Source: an uncultured Pseudomonadales bacterium
GTDB lineage: Bacteria > Pseudomonadota > Gammaproteobacteria > Pseudomonadales > Azotimanducaceae
DNA: 64,000 nucleotides
Direction of reading: 5' to 3'
Assembly (NCBI GenBank): GCA_937921865.1
Contig: CAKZWF010000004.1
Coordinates: 1-64,000 of the forward strand
The position numbers and the translations under genes were made by a program. The notes beneath the pieces are model-generated. The model saw nothing but the letters and a program-made list of their open reading frames with translations, was not told the origin of the DNA and did not search any database. The first letter of the stretch is position 1, and every line of letters starts with the position of its first letter. Of this stretch, positions 35,103 through 46,105 are shown one piece after another.

Positions 35103-36308
35103 GTGGAAGGCGCGAACAGATACGAACAGCCGATCGAAGGACATTTCGGCCAACATGGCGGTCGCTTTGTTGCCGAAACGTTGATGCACGCGCTCGACGA
35201 ACTGGCGGCACTCTACGACAGCGCCATTTTAGATCCTGAGTTTCAACGCGAACTTCAGCGGGATATGGAAACTTATGTCGGCCGACCGTCGCCGCTGTAT
35301 TTTGCTGAGCGGTTGACGCGTGAATTTGGCGGTGCGCAGGTTTATCTGAAGCGTGAAGACCTCAATCACACCGGCGCTCATAAGGTCAACAACACCATCG
35401 GCCAGGCACTGCTTGCCAAACGTATGGGCAAACCCCGGGTGATTGCCGAAACCGGCGCGGGGCAGCATGGCGTGGCAACCGCGACGGTAGCCGCCAGGCT
35501 GGGGCTGGAGTGTCAGGTTTATATGGGTGCCGAAGACATCAAACGGCAGAGTCCGAATGTGTATCGGATGAAGTTGCTGGGTGCAGAGGTCATTCCGGTC
35601 ACGTCCGGTTCGCGCACACTGAAGGACGCAATGAATGAAGCGTTGCGCGATTGGGTCACCAATGTAGACAACACCCATTACATCATCGGTACGGTGGCGG
35701 GACCAGATCCCTATCCGCGCATGGTGCGGGATTTCCAGTCGGTGATTGGTCGGGAAGCCCGGGCGCAATGCCTGGAGCAATTCGGTCGACTGCCTGACAC
35801 CCTGGTTGCCTGTGTGGGTGGTGGTTCTAACGCCATCGGCTTGTTTTACCCGTTCATCGACGATGCTTCGGTGCGCATGGTGGGTGTTGAAGCGGCCGGG
35901 CGCGGCCTCGACAGTGGTGCTCATGCAGCGCCCCTGAACGCCGGTCAGGTTGGAGTTCTGCACGGTAATCGCACCTATCTGATGCAGTCTGATGACGGAC
36001 AGATCATGGAAACCCATTCGATTTCGGCCGGTCTGGATTACCCGGGTGTTGGTCCAGAACACTCTCATCTGCTGGACATCGGTCGCGCAGAGTATGCGGC
36101 GGCAACAGACGACGAAGCGATGGCGGCGTTTCGCCAGTTGAATATCATGGAGGGCATTCTGCCAGCACTGGAGTCGAGTCATGCGCTGGCATGGGTAGCA
36201 AGCCACGCCGGCCAGATGGATCCGGATCAGATCATTGTCGTCAATCTTTCCGGGCGCGGTGATAAAGACATTTTCACTGTCGCTGAATTGGATGGAATCA
36301 GTCTGTGA
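35103..36308 (+). CDS. trpB: tryptophan synthase beta chain
   Basis: [35 protein letters not shown]. Confidence 0.97.
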   Translation: MEGANRYEQPIEGHFGQHGGRFVAETLMHALDELAALYDSAILDPEFQRELQRDMETYVGRPSPLYFAERLTREFGGAQVYLKREDLNHTGAHKVNNTIGQALLAKRMGKPRVIAETGAGQHGVATATVAARLGLECQVYMGAEDIKRQSPNVYRMKLLGAEVIPVTSGSRTLKDAMNEALRDWVTNVDNTHYIIGTVAGPDPYPRMVRDFQSVIGREARAQCLEQFGRLPDTLVACVGGGSNAIGLFYPFIDDASVRMVGVEAAGRGLDSGAHAAPLNAGQVGVLHGNRTYLMQSDDGQIMETHSISAGLDYPGVGPEHSHLLDIGRAEYAAATDDEAMAAFRQLNIMEGILPALESSHALAWVASHAGQMDPDQIIVVNLSGRGDKDIFTVAELDGISL

Positions 36309-37111
36309 GCAGACTTGGAGTTCGTCTGGGAGAGCTTGCTGGGCAGGATCGCAAAGCCCTGGTCACGTTCATTACCGCTGGTGATCCCGATACAGATACA
36401 ACTGTCCCAGCGCTGCACGCGCTGGTTGAAGGCGGCGCTGACGTCATTGAACTCGGGGTCCCGTTTTCAGATCCGGAGGCTGAAGGTCCAGCCATTCAGC
36501 GTTCGTCGGAACGGGCTTTAGCCAATGGTGTGGGTTTGAACACCTGTCTGGACATGGTTAAAGAGTTCCGTAAGAACAATGCCAGCACGCCGCTGGTGCT
36601 TATGGGCTATCTCAATTCGATTATCGCCATGGGCGAAAGGGCGTTTGCGGAGGCGGCAGCTGAAGCGGGCGTCGATGGCCTGATTATGGTGAATCTGCCT
36701 CCGGAAGAAGCCGGACCGCTGAAATTGGCGTTGCAGGATCATGGTCTCGATCTGATCTTCCTGCTGGCGCCGACGACTACACCCGAGCGCGCCAGCAAGA
36801 TCATTGAGCAGGGCAGCGGCTTTCTGTACTACGTGACGTTGAAAGGCATTACCGGCGCAGACAATCTGGATGTGCAGGCTGTAGGTGAGCGGGTAGCCCA
36901 GATCAAGGCAGAAGCCCGGGTGCCGGTCATGGTCGGCTTTGGTATCAAAGACGCCGCCAGCGCTCGCGCACTGGCCGTGCATGCAGACGGCGTTGTCGTT
37001 GGCAGTGCGCTGGTGAATACCATGGCCGCCGGCGAAGACCCGCAGCAACTCCTCGCAGACCTCACCGCTCAGGTGGCAGACCTTCGAGCGGGTGTAGACA
37101 GTCAGCCCTGA
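36305..37111 (+). CDS. trpA: tryptophan synthase alpha chain
   Basis: [24 protein letters not shown]. Confidence 0.96.
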   Translation: MSRLGVRLGELAGQDRKALVTFITAGDPDTDTTVPALHALVEGGADVIELGVPFSDPEAEGPAIQRSSERALANGVGLNTCLDMVKEFRKNNASTPLVLMGYLNSIIAMGERAFAEAAAEAGVDGLIMVNLPPEEAGPLKLALQDHGLDLIFLLAPTTTPERASKIIEQGSGFLYYVTLKGITGADNLDVQAVGERVAQIKAEARVPVMVGFGIKDAASARALAVHADGVVVGSALVNTMAAGEDPQQLLADLTAQVADLRAGVDSQP

Positions 37112-37154
37112 AATCCGAGTTGCTGTTGACTGACAATGAATTGAAGAGCTGTTC

Positions 37155-38423
37155 ATGAACCCTCGCAATCTGGATGACTGGCTCGAGTACGCCGAACGCA
37201 GCCACTCTAAAGATATAGATATGGGCTTGACCAGAGTTCGGAAGGTGGCTGACCGAATGGGCTTGCTTGAACCCGGCGCCACGCGTTTTGTAATTGTGGC
37301 GGGAACCAATGGCAAAGGCTCCACGACTGTGGCAATTGCCGCACTGCTTCTGGAAATGGGTTTCAAGACCGGCGCTACGCTGTCCCCGCACGTTCATCGG
37401 TTCAATGAACGGGTGCAGATTGACGGTGCACAGCTCGATGATGAGCGCCTGTGTGAGGCGTTTGCCGCTGTTGATGCCGCCCGCGGGGACATTGCGCTCA
37501 CCTATTTTGAGTTTGCCACCCTGGTAGCGCTGGAATCCTTCCGTCGTGAGGCGGTTGATGTTGCGGTACTCGAAGTGGGGCTGGGTGGCCGGCTTGATGC
37601 GTTTAATATCGTTTCTGCAGATATTGCCGTTGTGACCAGCATAGGTCTGGACCATCAGGCGTTTCTTGGCGATGACCTCGAGCAGATCGGCCGTGAGAAA
37701 GCGGGCGTTTTCCGTGAGCGCCAGACGGTCGTGTTAGGTGCTGTAACGCGCTCGGTGCGTGAAACTGCCGAAAAGCTGCACTGCCAAATTTTTGCTGCGG
37801 GTGAGCAGTTTGAGGTCACCGAGCAGCAGCATTTCTGGTCTTATCGAAGTGATTCGATGCAATACGATCAATTGCCACGAGGCGCGCTCGCACCAGCTAA
37901 CTGGTCCATGGCGCTCACGGTTGTGCAGCAGCTGGCGCCACCGTCGCGCGCGCAGCTTGAAGCTGCGCTGGGCAGGGCGCGTCTTCCTGGACGACTTGAG
38001 CGCTGGCAATGTGCTGGACGGTTAGTGGTTCTGGACGTTGCCCACAACCCGGCAGGTGCCAGATTTCTCCAGCAGCAGCTTGATCGGATATTTCCCGATA
38101 GACAGTTCTTCGGGATCCTTGGCATGTTGAGCGATAAAATGCCTGCACAAGTGGTTGCCGAGTTGCGCTGTGTCAGCGACTGGTTGCTTGTACCGACCAT
38201 TGGAACTCGTGGTCAGGATGCCCAGGCGTTGCTGGCTCAGCTGGAAGACCACGCAGGGGTTGAAGTCACCAGCGACTTTGAATCTGCGTTGCAGCAGGCG
38301 CTCTCGTCTGTGGCGGAGGGGAGTGGTATCCTCGTCTGTGGATCCTTCTCCGTCGTTGAGCAGGCGCGAAACTGGCTAACCAACTCTTCAGCGTCCGGAC
38401 TTGCAGTTCAGGAATTGACCTGA
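37155..38423 (+). CDS. folC: dihydrofolate synthase/folylpolyglutamate synthase
   Basis: VAGTNGKGSTTVAIAALLLEMGFKTGATLSPHVHRFNER. Confidence 0.94.
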   Translation: MNPRNLDDWLEYAERSHSKDIDMGLTRVRKVADRMGLLEPGATRFVIVAGTNGKGSTTVAIAALLLEMGFKTGATLSPHVHRFNERVQIDGAQLDDERLCEAFAAVDAARGDIALTYFEFATLVALESFRREAVDVAVLEVGLGGRLDAFNIVSADIAVVTSIGLDHQAFLGDDLEQIGREKAGVFRERQTVVLGAVTRSVRETAEKLHCQIFAAGEQFEVTEQQHFWSYRSDSMQYDQLPRGALAPANWSMALTVVQQLAPPSRAQLEAALGRARLPGRLERWQCAGRLVVLDVAHNPAGARFLQQQLDRIFPDRQFFGILGMLSDKMPAQVVAELRCVSDWLLVPTIGTRGQDAQALLAQLEDHAGVEVTSDFESALQQALSSVAEGSGILVCGSFSVVEQARNWLTNSSASGLAVQELT

Positions 38424-38480
38424 TGGCTGTGCGACAGGCCTGCGCAGAACTCAATGCCCGCTCACCGGAACGGCCCCGTC

Positions 38481-39008
38481 ATGGATGAACAATCCCGCTA
38501 TCGAGCCACTGGCAGCCTGTTCCTGCTGGCTGTAGGGGTGATCTGTCTGCCAATGCTGCTGGATGGAGAAGGTATGGCGCCACTGGTGATTGCGCCTCTG
38601 AGCGTGCCTCAGGTGCTACCCGAGGTGGCCGCTCTGGACGAGGTCGCTCCGAACAGCGATTTGCCATCCCGGGTGAGTGAGCTCAAAGCCCAGGTAGATG
38701 ACACTGGGTTCTACACAGATAGCGGTGCTCGCGCCGGCGAACCTGTGCTCACGGTGCCGGACAGCGAGACCAGAATCTGGGCAGTACAGGTCGCCAGTTT
38801 CAAAGATGCCGAAAGGGCAGTCAAACTGCGGGAACAGCTGCGTCTGGAAGGCTATGAAGCCTTTCTGTCGACGCTGCGACGAGATGATGAAGTGCTCCAC
38901 CGCGTCGCTGTTGGTCCATTGCTCAGCGAAACAGACGCTCAGCAGATGCGTGACGCACTGACGCTCATAGTTGAACAACCCGCGCGCCTGATGGCATTTA
39001 CCAACTGA
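38481..39008 (+). CDS. SPOR-domain (DedD-like) protein
   Basis: N-terminal TM; C-terminal SPOR-like IWAVQVASFKDAERAVKLREQLRLEGYEAFLS; between folC and cvpA. Confidence 0.85.
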   Translation: MDEQSRYRATGSLFLLAVGVICLPMLLDGEGMAPLVIAPLSVPQVLPEVAALDEVAPNSDLPSRVSELKAQVDDTGFYTDSGARAGEPVLTVPDSETRIWAVQVASFKDAERAVKLREQLRLEGYEAFLSTLRRDDEVLHRVAVGPLLSETDAQQMRDALTLIVEQPARLMAFTN

Positions 39009-39012
39009 ATCC

Positions 39013-39522
39013 ATGGATTGGCCCTTACCCACTGCAGATATCGTCCTGCTGATACTGATTCTGGTGTCTGCGTTGATCGGTCTGGTGCGTGGACTACTGC
39101 GTGAAGTGCTGTCGCTTGCATCCTGGTTCGCAGCCTTTATGCTCGCGCTCTATTTTGCACCTGTGGCAGCCGGATATCTGGAGGCGCATTTTGCTGATGA
39201 AGCTGTCCGCCTGGTGGTGGGTTTTATCGCGATTTTCGTGGTGACGCTGATAGCCGGTGGCATCGCGCAGTGGTTGCTGCGCAAACTGGTTGAGACATCG
39301 GGTCTCTCCGGTACCGATCGTTTTCTGGGTTTTCTGTTCGGAAGCGTTCGTGGGGTGCTGGTGTGTATCATCGCTCTGGTGGCCATGCGACCCTTCGCAG
39401 AAACCAGTAACTGGTGGCAGCAGTCGCAGCTGACGCCTGAACTTCTTGCTTTTGAACAGGACGTTCTTGAGCTCATGGGCAGGGCCAGGGATCTGGTCAT
39501 TGAAGCCTCCGATCAGGTTTGA
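39013..39522 (+). CDS. cvpA: CvpA family membrane protein
   Basis: Four-TM protein, ALIGLVRGLLREVLSLASW, immediately upstream of purF. Confidence 0.9.
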   Translation: MDWPLPTADIVLLILILVSALIGLVRGLLREVLSLASWFAAFMLALYFAPVAAGYLEAHFADEAVRLVVGFIAIFVVTLIAGGIAQWLLRKLVETSGLSGTDRFLGFLFGSVRGVLVCIIALVAMRPFAETSNWWQQSQLTPELLAFEQDVLELMGRARDLVIEASDQV

Positions 39523-39531
39523 GAAAGAATC

Positions 39532-41055
39532 ATGTGTGGCATTGTCGGCATAGCAAACAACCAACCGGTCAATCATCAGCTTTATGAAGCGTTAACGGTC
39601 CTCCAGCACCGAGGCCAGGACGCTGCCGGGATCGTCACCAGTGACGGCCAGAAGCTGTTCCTGCGCAAGGGTAATGGTCTGGTTAGAGATGTTTTTCATC
39701 AGGCGCACATGGCCCGACTGGTCGGTAATCTCGGCATTGGTCACGTTCGTTACCCGACCGCCGGTTCATCGACTTCGGCGGAAGCCCAGCCGATGTATGT
39801 GAATTCACCGTACGGAATTGTGTTGGCGCACAATGGCAACCTGACTAACACCGATACGCTGCAGGCGGATCTGTTCCGCGAGGACATGCGGCACGTCAAC
39901 ACCGATAGCGACTCCGAAGTTCTGCTTAATGTATTTGCGCACGAACTGCAGATGCAGCGAGCACACAAACCTGGTGCTGAACACATTTTTGCCGCCGTCG
40001 AAGGCGTTCATCGGCGATGCCGCGGAGCCTATGCGGCGGTTGCTTTGATTGTGGGTGGCGGAATAGTTGCGTTCAGGGATCCGAATGGTATTCGTCCGCT
40101 GGTGTTCGGCAAACGCGAGACACCCGCTGGCGATGAATTCATGGTGGCCTCGGAGAGTGTGGCGCTGGATATTCTGGGCTTCGAGCGGGTTCGGGATGTA
40201 GCGCCTGGGGAGGCAATTTATATCAATGAGGGCAAACTGCACACAAAAGTCTGTGCGCAGGATACCCAACTTACGCCCTGTATTTTTGAGTACGTCTACC
40301 TCGCGCGTCCGGATTCCATTATGGACGAAGTGTCGGTCTATAAAGCCCGGTTACGTATGGGTGAACATCTGGCGGATCAGATTCTCAAGCGCTATCCGAA
40401 TGGAGAACACGACATCGATGTCGTGATACCGATTCCTGATACAGGACGCACGGCTGCACTGCCGCTGGCGCATCAGCTCAACGTAAAGTACCGCGAAGGT
40501 TTTATTAAAAACCGCTACATAGGCCGGACCTTCATCATGCCGGGGCAGCAGCAGCGGAAGAAGTCGGTAAGGCAGAAGCTCAATCCGATCGAGCTGGAGT
40601 TCAAAGGCAAAAATGTCCTGCTGGTGGATGATTCCATTGTGCGAGGGACAACCATTCAACAGATCATCCAGCTCGCCCGGGATGCGGGAGCCCGAAAGGT
40701 CTATATCGCATCCGCCGCTCCGGCGATCCGTCATCCCAACGTTTACGGGATTGACATGCCAACGCCTGATGAATTCATCGCGCATGGTCGGGATGAAGAG
40801 CAGGTCAGCAAGCTGATCGGTGCTGATTGGCTGGTCTATCAGCAGATCGATGATCTCGTGGAGAGTGCCCAGCAGGGCAATCCTGGCATCACAGCTTTTG
40901 ACTGTTCTGTATTTGATGGTAATTACGTGACCGGCGACATAGACGGTGGCTATCTGGACCGTCTATCGTTACGTCGAAGTGATAAAATGAAGCAGAGCCG
41001 TGACGCCGAACTCAACCCTGATCAGTCGGTCATCGAGTTACACAACCACGCCTGA
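39532..41055 (+). CDS. purF: amidophosphoribosyltransferase
   Basis: MCGIVGIA N-terminal nucleophile; [13 protein letters not shown]. Confidence 0.97.
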   Translation: MCGIVGIANNQPVNHQLYEALTVLQHRGQDAAGIVTSDGQKLFLRKGNGLVRDVFHQAHMARLVGNLGIGHVRYPTAGSSTSAEAQPMYVNSPYGIVLAHNGNLTNTDTLQADLFREDMRHVNTDSDSEVLLNVFAHELQMQRAHKPGAEHIFAAVEGVHRRCRGAYAAVALIVGGGIVAFRDPNGIRPLVFGKRETPAGDEFMVASESVALDILGFERVRDVAPGEAIYINEGKLHTKVCAQDTQLTPCIFEYVYLARPDSIMDEVSVYKARLRMGEHLADQILKRYPNGEHDIDVVIPIPDTGRTAALPLAHQLNVKYREGFIKNRYIGRTFIMPGQQQRKKSVRQKLNPIELEFKGKNVLLVDDSIVRGTTIQQIIQLARDAGARKVYIASAAPAIRHPNVYGIDMPTPDEFIAHGRDEEQVSKLIGADWLVYQQIDDLVESAQQGNPGITAFDCSVFDGNYVTGDIDGGYLDRLSLRRSDKMKQSRDAELNPDQSVIELHNHA

Positions 41056-41056
41056 T

Positions 41057-41977
41057 GTGAAAACATTGATCGGGCGTCTTAACGACGGCCTGAATCGCAT
41101 TCTGCTCGGCAAAGACCAGCAGGTGAAGATGGCGCTGGCCTGTCTGTTCGCTCGTGGCCATCTGTTGATTGAAGACCTTCCTGGCATGGGTAAAACCCTG
41201 CTGTCCCATGCCCTTGCCAAAGCGCTGGGCCTGTCCTACAACCGTATCCAGTTCACCAGCGATGTGCTGCCTTCTGATGTGATTGGCACCTCGGTATTTG
41301 ATCGGGAGAGCGGGGATTTCCGCTTTGTGGAAGGCCCGCTGTTTGCTCAGGTGGTGCTCGCGGACGAAATCAATCGTGCAACCCCGAAGTCCCAGAGTGC
41401 TTTACTGGAAGCGATGGAAGAGCGTCAGGTGACGAGTGATGGTGTTACCAGACCGCTGCCAAAACCGTTTTTTGTTATTGCGACGCAGAATCCAGCGACG
41501 CAGACGGGAACCTTTCCCCTTCCGGAATCACAGCTCGATCGTTTTCTGATGCGCATTGAACTGGGGTACCCCGAACCTGATGCAGAAAGAGAATTGCTGA
41601 AGACAGGAGACCGACGTAAATCCCTTGAGCTGATGGATACCATCGCCAACCTCGAGGGACTGGAAAAAATTCAGCACGCGGTTGATGCGGTCAAGGTATC
41701 CGACCCGCTTATCGAGTACGTGCAACGGCTTGTCAGTCATACCCGTAGAGCAGGGGAGTTTGCTTTTGGCCTGTCGCCTCGAGGTGCGCTGGCTCTGCTT
41801 CAGAGTGCGCGAGCCTGGGCATTGATCTGCGATCGCGGCCATGTGGTACCCGAAGACGTGCAGGCAGTACTGCCAAGTGTGGTGGAACACCGGCTGCGCG
41901 AAGCTGCGGATTATGCCGGTCACGGCGGTGGCGCGCTGGCGCAAAAACTACTGACCAGCGTCGATGTCGTCGGTTGA
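41057..41977 (+). CDS. MoxR-family AAA ATPase
   Basis: HLLIEDLPGMGKTLLSHALAKALG Walker A; VVLADEINRATPKSQSALLEAMEERQVT; probable GTG start 2 nt after purF. Confidence 0.92.
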   Translation: MKTLIGRLNDGLNRILLGKDQQVKMALACLFARGHLLIEDLPGMGKTLLSHALAKALGLSYNRIQFTSDVLPSDVIGTSVFDRESGDFRFVEGPLFAQVVLADEINRATPKSQSALLEAMEERQVTSDGVTRPLPKPFFVIATQNPATQTGTFPLPESQLDRFLMRIELGYPEPDAERELLKTGDRRKSLELMDTIANLEGLEKIQHAVDAVKVSDPLIEYVQRLVSHTRRAGEFAFGLSPRGALALLQSARAWALICDRGHVVPEDVQAVLPSVVEHRLREAADYAGHGGGALAQKLLTSVDVVG

Positions 41978-42944
41978 TGGTAGAACGTTTCCGGAACGGA
42001 TAATTGGCAGTCGGTTCAGCGCCTGGCTGGATAAGCGGGTGCCGCCGAGTCCACAGATTACCCTCAGCCAGCGCAACATCTTCATATTCCCGACGCGGAC
42101 CGGTTTTGTTTTCTCGGGTTTACTGTTATTGCTGATTCTCGGTGCAGTGAACTATCAGGCCAGTCTGGTGTACGCGGTGGCGTTTCTCCTTGGCAGTCTG
42201 TTTCTGGTCACTATTCTCTACACTTTCCAGAACCTCTCCGGGTTGCAACTCGAACTCGTTAACGCACGTCCAGGTTTTGTGGGTGAAGATCTGGAATTTA
42301 CCGTTCGGGTGGTTCGACCTCAGGGAAAAAGCCGCGAAGGCATACAGCTCGGCTGGCCTAGCGGCATCATGCAGTGGGCGGAACTGCTCGACAAGGAAGC
42401 AGACACTGTCCGGCTCTATGTTGAAGCGCAGCGGCGTGGCTATCAGGATCCAGGAAGGCTGCTGGTGGAAACCTATTTCCCACTGGGACTGTTACGAGCC
42501 TGGACCTGGGTTGATCTGAATGCCCGGGCGCTCGTTTACCCGAAGCCGGTCTTTCAGGACTTTCCGATATCTCAACAGGGTCCGCGAGATGAAGGACAGC
42601 TGATTGATCCGTTTGGCAGTGAAGACTTTCGCGATATAAGAGAGTACCGGCCTGGGGATCCAACTAAACACATCATCTGGCGCTCTTATGCACGCTCTGA
42701 CGAGCTTATGGTTAAGCAGTATGCGAGTTTTGTAGAACCTCGGCTCTGGCTGAACCTGGATGATGTGTCCGGAGGCATTGAAGAAAAGCTCAGCCGGTTG
42801 ACGGGTATGGCATTGAAAGCCACCCGCCAGGATCGCGAATTCGGCCTGAAACTCGGCAATCTCAAGCTGTCGCCCGGGTTGGGAGACGCTCACCTGGAAA
42901 CTGTTCTGCGGGAACTGGCGCTTTATGGATTCACCGAAAGGTAA
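41964..42944 (+). CDS. DUF58 domain protein
   Basis: FGSEDFRDIREYRPGDPTKHIIWRSYARSDELMVKQY. Confidence 0.9.
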   Translation: MSSVDGRTFPERIIGSRFSAWLDKRVPPSPQITLSQRNIFIFPTRTGFVFSGLLLLLILGAVNYQASLVYAVAFLLGSLFLVTILYTFQNLSGLQLELVNARPGFVGEDLEFTVRVVRPQGKSREGIQLGWPSGIMQWAELLDKEADTVRLYVEAQRRGYQDPGRLLVETYFPLGLLRAWTWVDLNARALVYPKPVFQDFPISQQGPRDEGQLIDPFGSEDFRDIREYRPGDPTKHIIWRSYARSDELMVKQYASFVEPRLWLNLDDVSGGIEEKLSRLTGMALKATRQDREFGLKLGNLKLSPGLGDAHLETVLRELALYGFTER

Positions 42945-44946
42945 AGCCGCGCTCGGGGTCGCTTATCAGATACCCCGAAACACACTGGCGCTGCTGATGA
43001 TTGCGCAGGTCGTGGTGATAGTGCCGTATTTACTGCACCTGTCGCCATGGCTGATTGCGGTAGGGCTTTTCTCCGGTTACTGGCGCACCCGGGTCTATCA
43101 GGGTGTGTGGGACTACCCCGGGCGGTTGGTGAAGGCCGTGCTGGTGGTCGCGTCGATTGCCGCAGTGGTACTCAGCGGTATAGAGGGCTTCAGTCTCGAA
43201 GCCGTGTCGTCACTTCTGATCATCGCTTTTGCGCTCAAGCTGATTGAGATGAAGAATCGTCGCGATGCTTATCTGGTGATATTTTTAAGCTACTTTGTCA
43301 TCGCGATTCAGTTTCTGTTTGACCAGTCGATTCTGATGGCGCTCTACGAGTTGGTTGCCATTGTCGTTGTGACGGCCGCGATGGTTGGCCTGAACCAACT
43401 GCATACTCAGGTCAGGCCGCTGGTGTCCTTGAAGCTGGCGGGAGCTCTGGTTGTTCAGGCTCTGCCGTTCACGATAGTCGTATTTCTGCTGTTTCCACGC
43501 ATTGCGCCACTCTGGTCGGTGCCGCTGCCCAATTCCTCGACAACGGGTATAAGTGATGAACTTACGCCCGGCGATATCGCGTCACTGACCCAGTCCGACG
43601 AACCGGCTTTCCGCGTGATTTTCGATGGCGAACGGCCTCCGTCCAGCGAACTCTACTGGCGTGGTCTGGTTTATTCAGAATTTGACCAGGGTACGTGGCG
43701 GGTGGGTCCCCGGCTGTTGCCGCAGGCGCCCCGAGTCTCGCTAGAAGACGGCTTGCGTTATGCGGTGCTGCTTGAGCCGACTTTCCGCAACTGGCTGTTT
43801 GCGCTCGATCTGGCGGAACCGGGAACCAATTCGGTCAGACCCACCCGGGATTTCCGGCTAGAAGCATCGGAGCCTGTTCTGTCGGTGTTTCGCTACGAGG
43901 TCCGCAGTGACCCTCGCGGTCTTCTGGACCCTGGCGTGTTGCCGGAATTCATCAGGATCCGGGAGACAGCGATAGATCCAACCAGCAATCCTCGGTTGAC
44001 CGAATTTGCGCGCTCTCTGTGGCAGCAGACAGGTTCTGCGGTTGCTTTCACCGAAGCCGTGCTCAGGTCCATTCGCCAGGAAGAGTACTTCTACACGCTG
44101 CAGCCGCCGACATACACCGGCGCCGGGACCATTGACCAGTTCTGGTTTGACGGTCGGGCGGGATTCTGTACCCACTATGCCGGCGCGCTGGTCTACATGC
44201 TGCGAGTGGCCGGTATTCCGGCTCGTATGGTTGGAGGCTATCAGGGCGGCGAGCTGAATCCGATTACCGGACATCTGATCATTCGGCAATATGACGCCCA
44301 TGCGTGGGCTGAAGTCTGGCAACCGGAAACCGGCTGGCAGCGGGTAGACCCCACTGCTGCGGTAGCGCCAGCGCGGATTGAACAGGGTCTGAGCGCTGCG
44401 CTGTCTGCGGCAGACCGTTCGTCGCTGTCGATCTTCAGCAATGCTCGTATTGGCGATTGGGCAATTGCCGGTTCGTTGCTGGAACTCATCGACAGCGTGG
44501 AGCTGCGCTGGAATCTCTGGGTGGTCGGTTTTGATGGCAATGTCCAGTCCGGATTGCTGAAATCTCTGTTGGGTGAACTGACGCCGGCTCGGGTCGGAAT
44601 GGCGATGCTGGGTGGCGGTGGTTTGAGTCTGATCGTGGTGCTGATAGTGCTGTTCTGGCGCCGCCGGACACTGCCCCGACATCCGGTAGAGCTTGCCTTC
44701 AGTCGCTTCGCGGCGCGACTGGCCGCGCAGGGTTACCCGCGACGTCCGGAAGAATCTCCGTCCGGATTTGTTACCCGCATCGCAAGTCAGGTGGGTCTGA
44801 GCGATGCTCAGGTTGGCGGGGTCATCGCTGAACTGGATACGCTTCTGTACAATCCAAGTGTCGCGTGGGGAAATGCGGAACTCAAGCAGTTGAAGCGCCA
44901 GCTCAGGCGGCTGCAATTCCGCCTGGCGTTCGGCGCTACCCGCTGA
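42925..44946 (+). CDS. TgpA-like transglutaminase (DUF3488/DUF4129)
   Basis: N-terminal TM block; GRAGFCTHYAGALVYMLRVAGIPARMVGGYQGGE transglutaminase motif. Confidence 0.92.
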   Translation: MDSPKGKAALGVAYQIPRNTLALLMIAQVVVIVPYLLHLSPWLIAVGLFSGYWRTRVYQGVWDYPGRLVKAVLVVASIAAVVLSGIEGFSLEAVSSLLIIAFALKLIEMKNRRDAYLVIFLSYFVIAIQFLFDQSILMALYELVAIVVVTAAMVGLNQLHTQVRPLVSLKLAGALVVQALPFTIVVFLLFPRIAPLWSVPLPNSSTTGISDELTPGDIASLTQSDEPAFRVIFDGERPPSSELYWRGLVYSEFDQGTWRVGPRLLPQAPRVSLEDGLRYAVLLEPTFRNWLFALDLAEPGTNSVRPTRDFRLEASEPVLSVFRYEVRSDPRGLLDPGVLPEFIRIRETAIDPTSNPRLTEFARSLWQQTGSAVAFTEAVLRSIRQEEYFYTLQPPTYTGAGTIDQFWFDGRAGFCTHYAGALVYMLRVAGIPARMVGGYQGGELNPITGHLIIRQYDAHAWAEVWQPETGWQRVDPTAAVAPARIEQGLSAALSAADRSSLSIFSNARIGDWAIAGSLLELIDSVELRWNLWVVGFDGNVQSGLLKSLLGELTPARVGMAMLGGGGLSLIVVLIVLFWRRRTLPRHPVELAFSRFAARLAAQGYPRRPEESPSGFVTRIASQVGLSDAQVGGVIAELDTLLYNPSVAWGNAELKQLKRQLRRLQFRLAFGATR

Positions 44947-44972
44947 ATCATCCACAAAGCTGGAGAGGTAAC

Positions 44973-45413
44973 TTGGCTGCGCTCAAACGGACGCCCTGTG
45001 TGGGCATCTGTTCCACAACCTACGGAGATCTGGTCTGCCGAGGCTGCAAACGCTTTGCTCACGAAATCATTGCCTGGAACGGTTTTGACGAAGATCAGAG
45101 GGAGCGGGTCTGGCAGCGGCTTTACAGCCTCCTCGACGGGGCGGTTGCCAGTCATCTGCAGGTGGTCGACGAGCAGGTTCTGCAGAACCTTGCTGAGGAA
45201 CTGCGCGTGCTCGATCGGGCAGACCTTTCTATCGAGACACTGGCCTTTGAAGTCCTGCGTCGCTGCGCGCGGCGCGGTCAGCCGCTGCAGTCTATGGGTC
45301 TGGCGAGTGAGCTGAGTCGCTCCCCTGAGTCGCTCCTCGAAGCGATCGAGCAGGAATACTTCAAGCGCTCTGTGGCACGCTTTGAACATGATTTCCGGAC
45401 GCTCGCCAAATGA
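44973..45413 (+). CDS. DUF1289 family protein
   Basis: TPCVGICSTTYGDLVCRGCKRFAHEIIAWNGFDEDQR. Confidence 0.85.
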   Translation: MAALKRTPCVGICSTTYGDLVCRGCKRFAHEIIAWNGFDEDQRERVWQRLYSLLDGAVASHLQVVDEQVLQNLAEELRVLDRADLSIETLAFEVLRRCARRGQPLQSMGLASELSRSPESLLEAIEQEYFKRSVARFEHDFRTLAK

Positions 45414-46105
45414 CGCCGTTAACAACCGGTGAGGAAACCAGAGACGTTCGGCGAGTGCTGGAGTTTCTGAACTGCGAAACCCCCGAACAGTGGTATGTCG
45501 CGGCGCCGGACAACGTGAATCTGCTGCTCATTGATCACGCAAACTGCGAAAAGAAGGCGGCCGGTACCGCCTTGAGCCTGCTGTATCGGTATGTCGACCG
45601 TCCGGAACTGCTGCAGATCTGCTCCCGGCTGGCACGTGAGGAGTTGAGGCATTTCGAGCAGGTCCATGCCCTGATTGGTGAGCGCGGTATCGACTATAAA
45701 CACATCAGTTCGAGCCGCTACGCAGCCGGACTGCGCCGCTGTGTGCGAACCACTGAGCCGGAACGTCTAGTTGATACGCTGTTGGTGGCTGCTGTGGTCG
45801 AAGCCCGCAGTTGTGAAAGGTTTCTGGGTTTGTGCCGGGTACTCGATGATGAACTGGCAGCCTTCTATCGGCGCCTGCTGGCATCAGAAGCCCGCCACTT
45901 CCAGCAGTATCTGTCTCTGGCGCAGATGTATGCCACCGCTCCATTCGATGACAAACTCGCAGAGTTGCTGACTATAGATGCGCAGCTCGTGCTTGAGGCG
46001 GACGAAGAATTCCGTTTCCACAGCGGTCCGGTGTTGACGTTGCCACTCACGCCCGATGCGGCAGGCAAAAACACTCCAGCTGAAACTGTCCGGCACGTCG
46101 TCTGA
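45410..46105 (+). CDS. miaE: tRNA-(ms2io6A)-hydroxylase
   Basis: LLIDHANCEKKAAGTALSLLYRYVDRPELL diiron ferritin-like motifs. Confidence 0.9.
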   Translation: MTPLTTGEETRDVRRVLEFLNCETPEQWYVAAPDNVNLLLIDHANCEKKAAGTALSLLYRYVDRPELLQICSRLAREELRHFEQVHALIGERGIDYKHISSSRYAAGLRRCVRTTEPERLVDTLLVAAVVEARSCERFLGLCRVLDDELAAFYRRLLASEARHFQQYLSLAQMYATAPFDDKLAELLTIDAQLVLEADEEFRFHSGPVLTLPLTPDAAGKNTPAETVRHVV

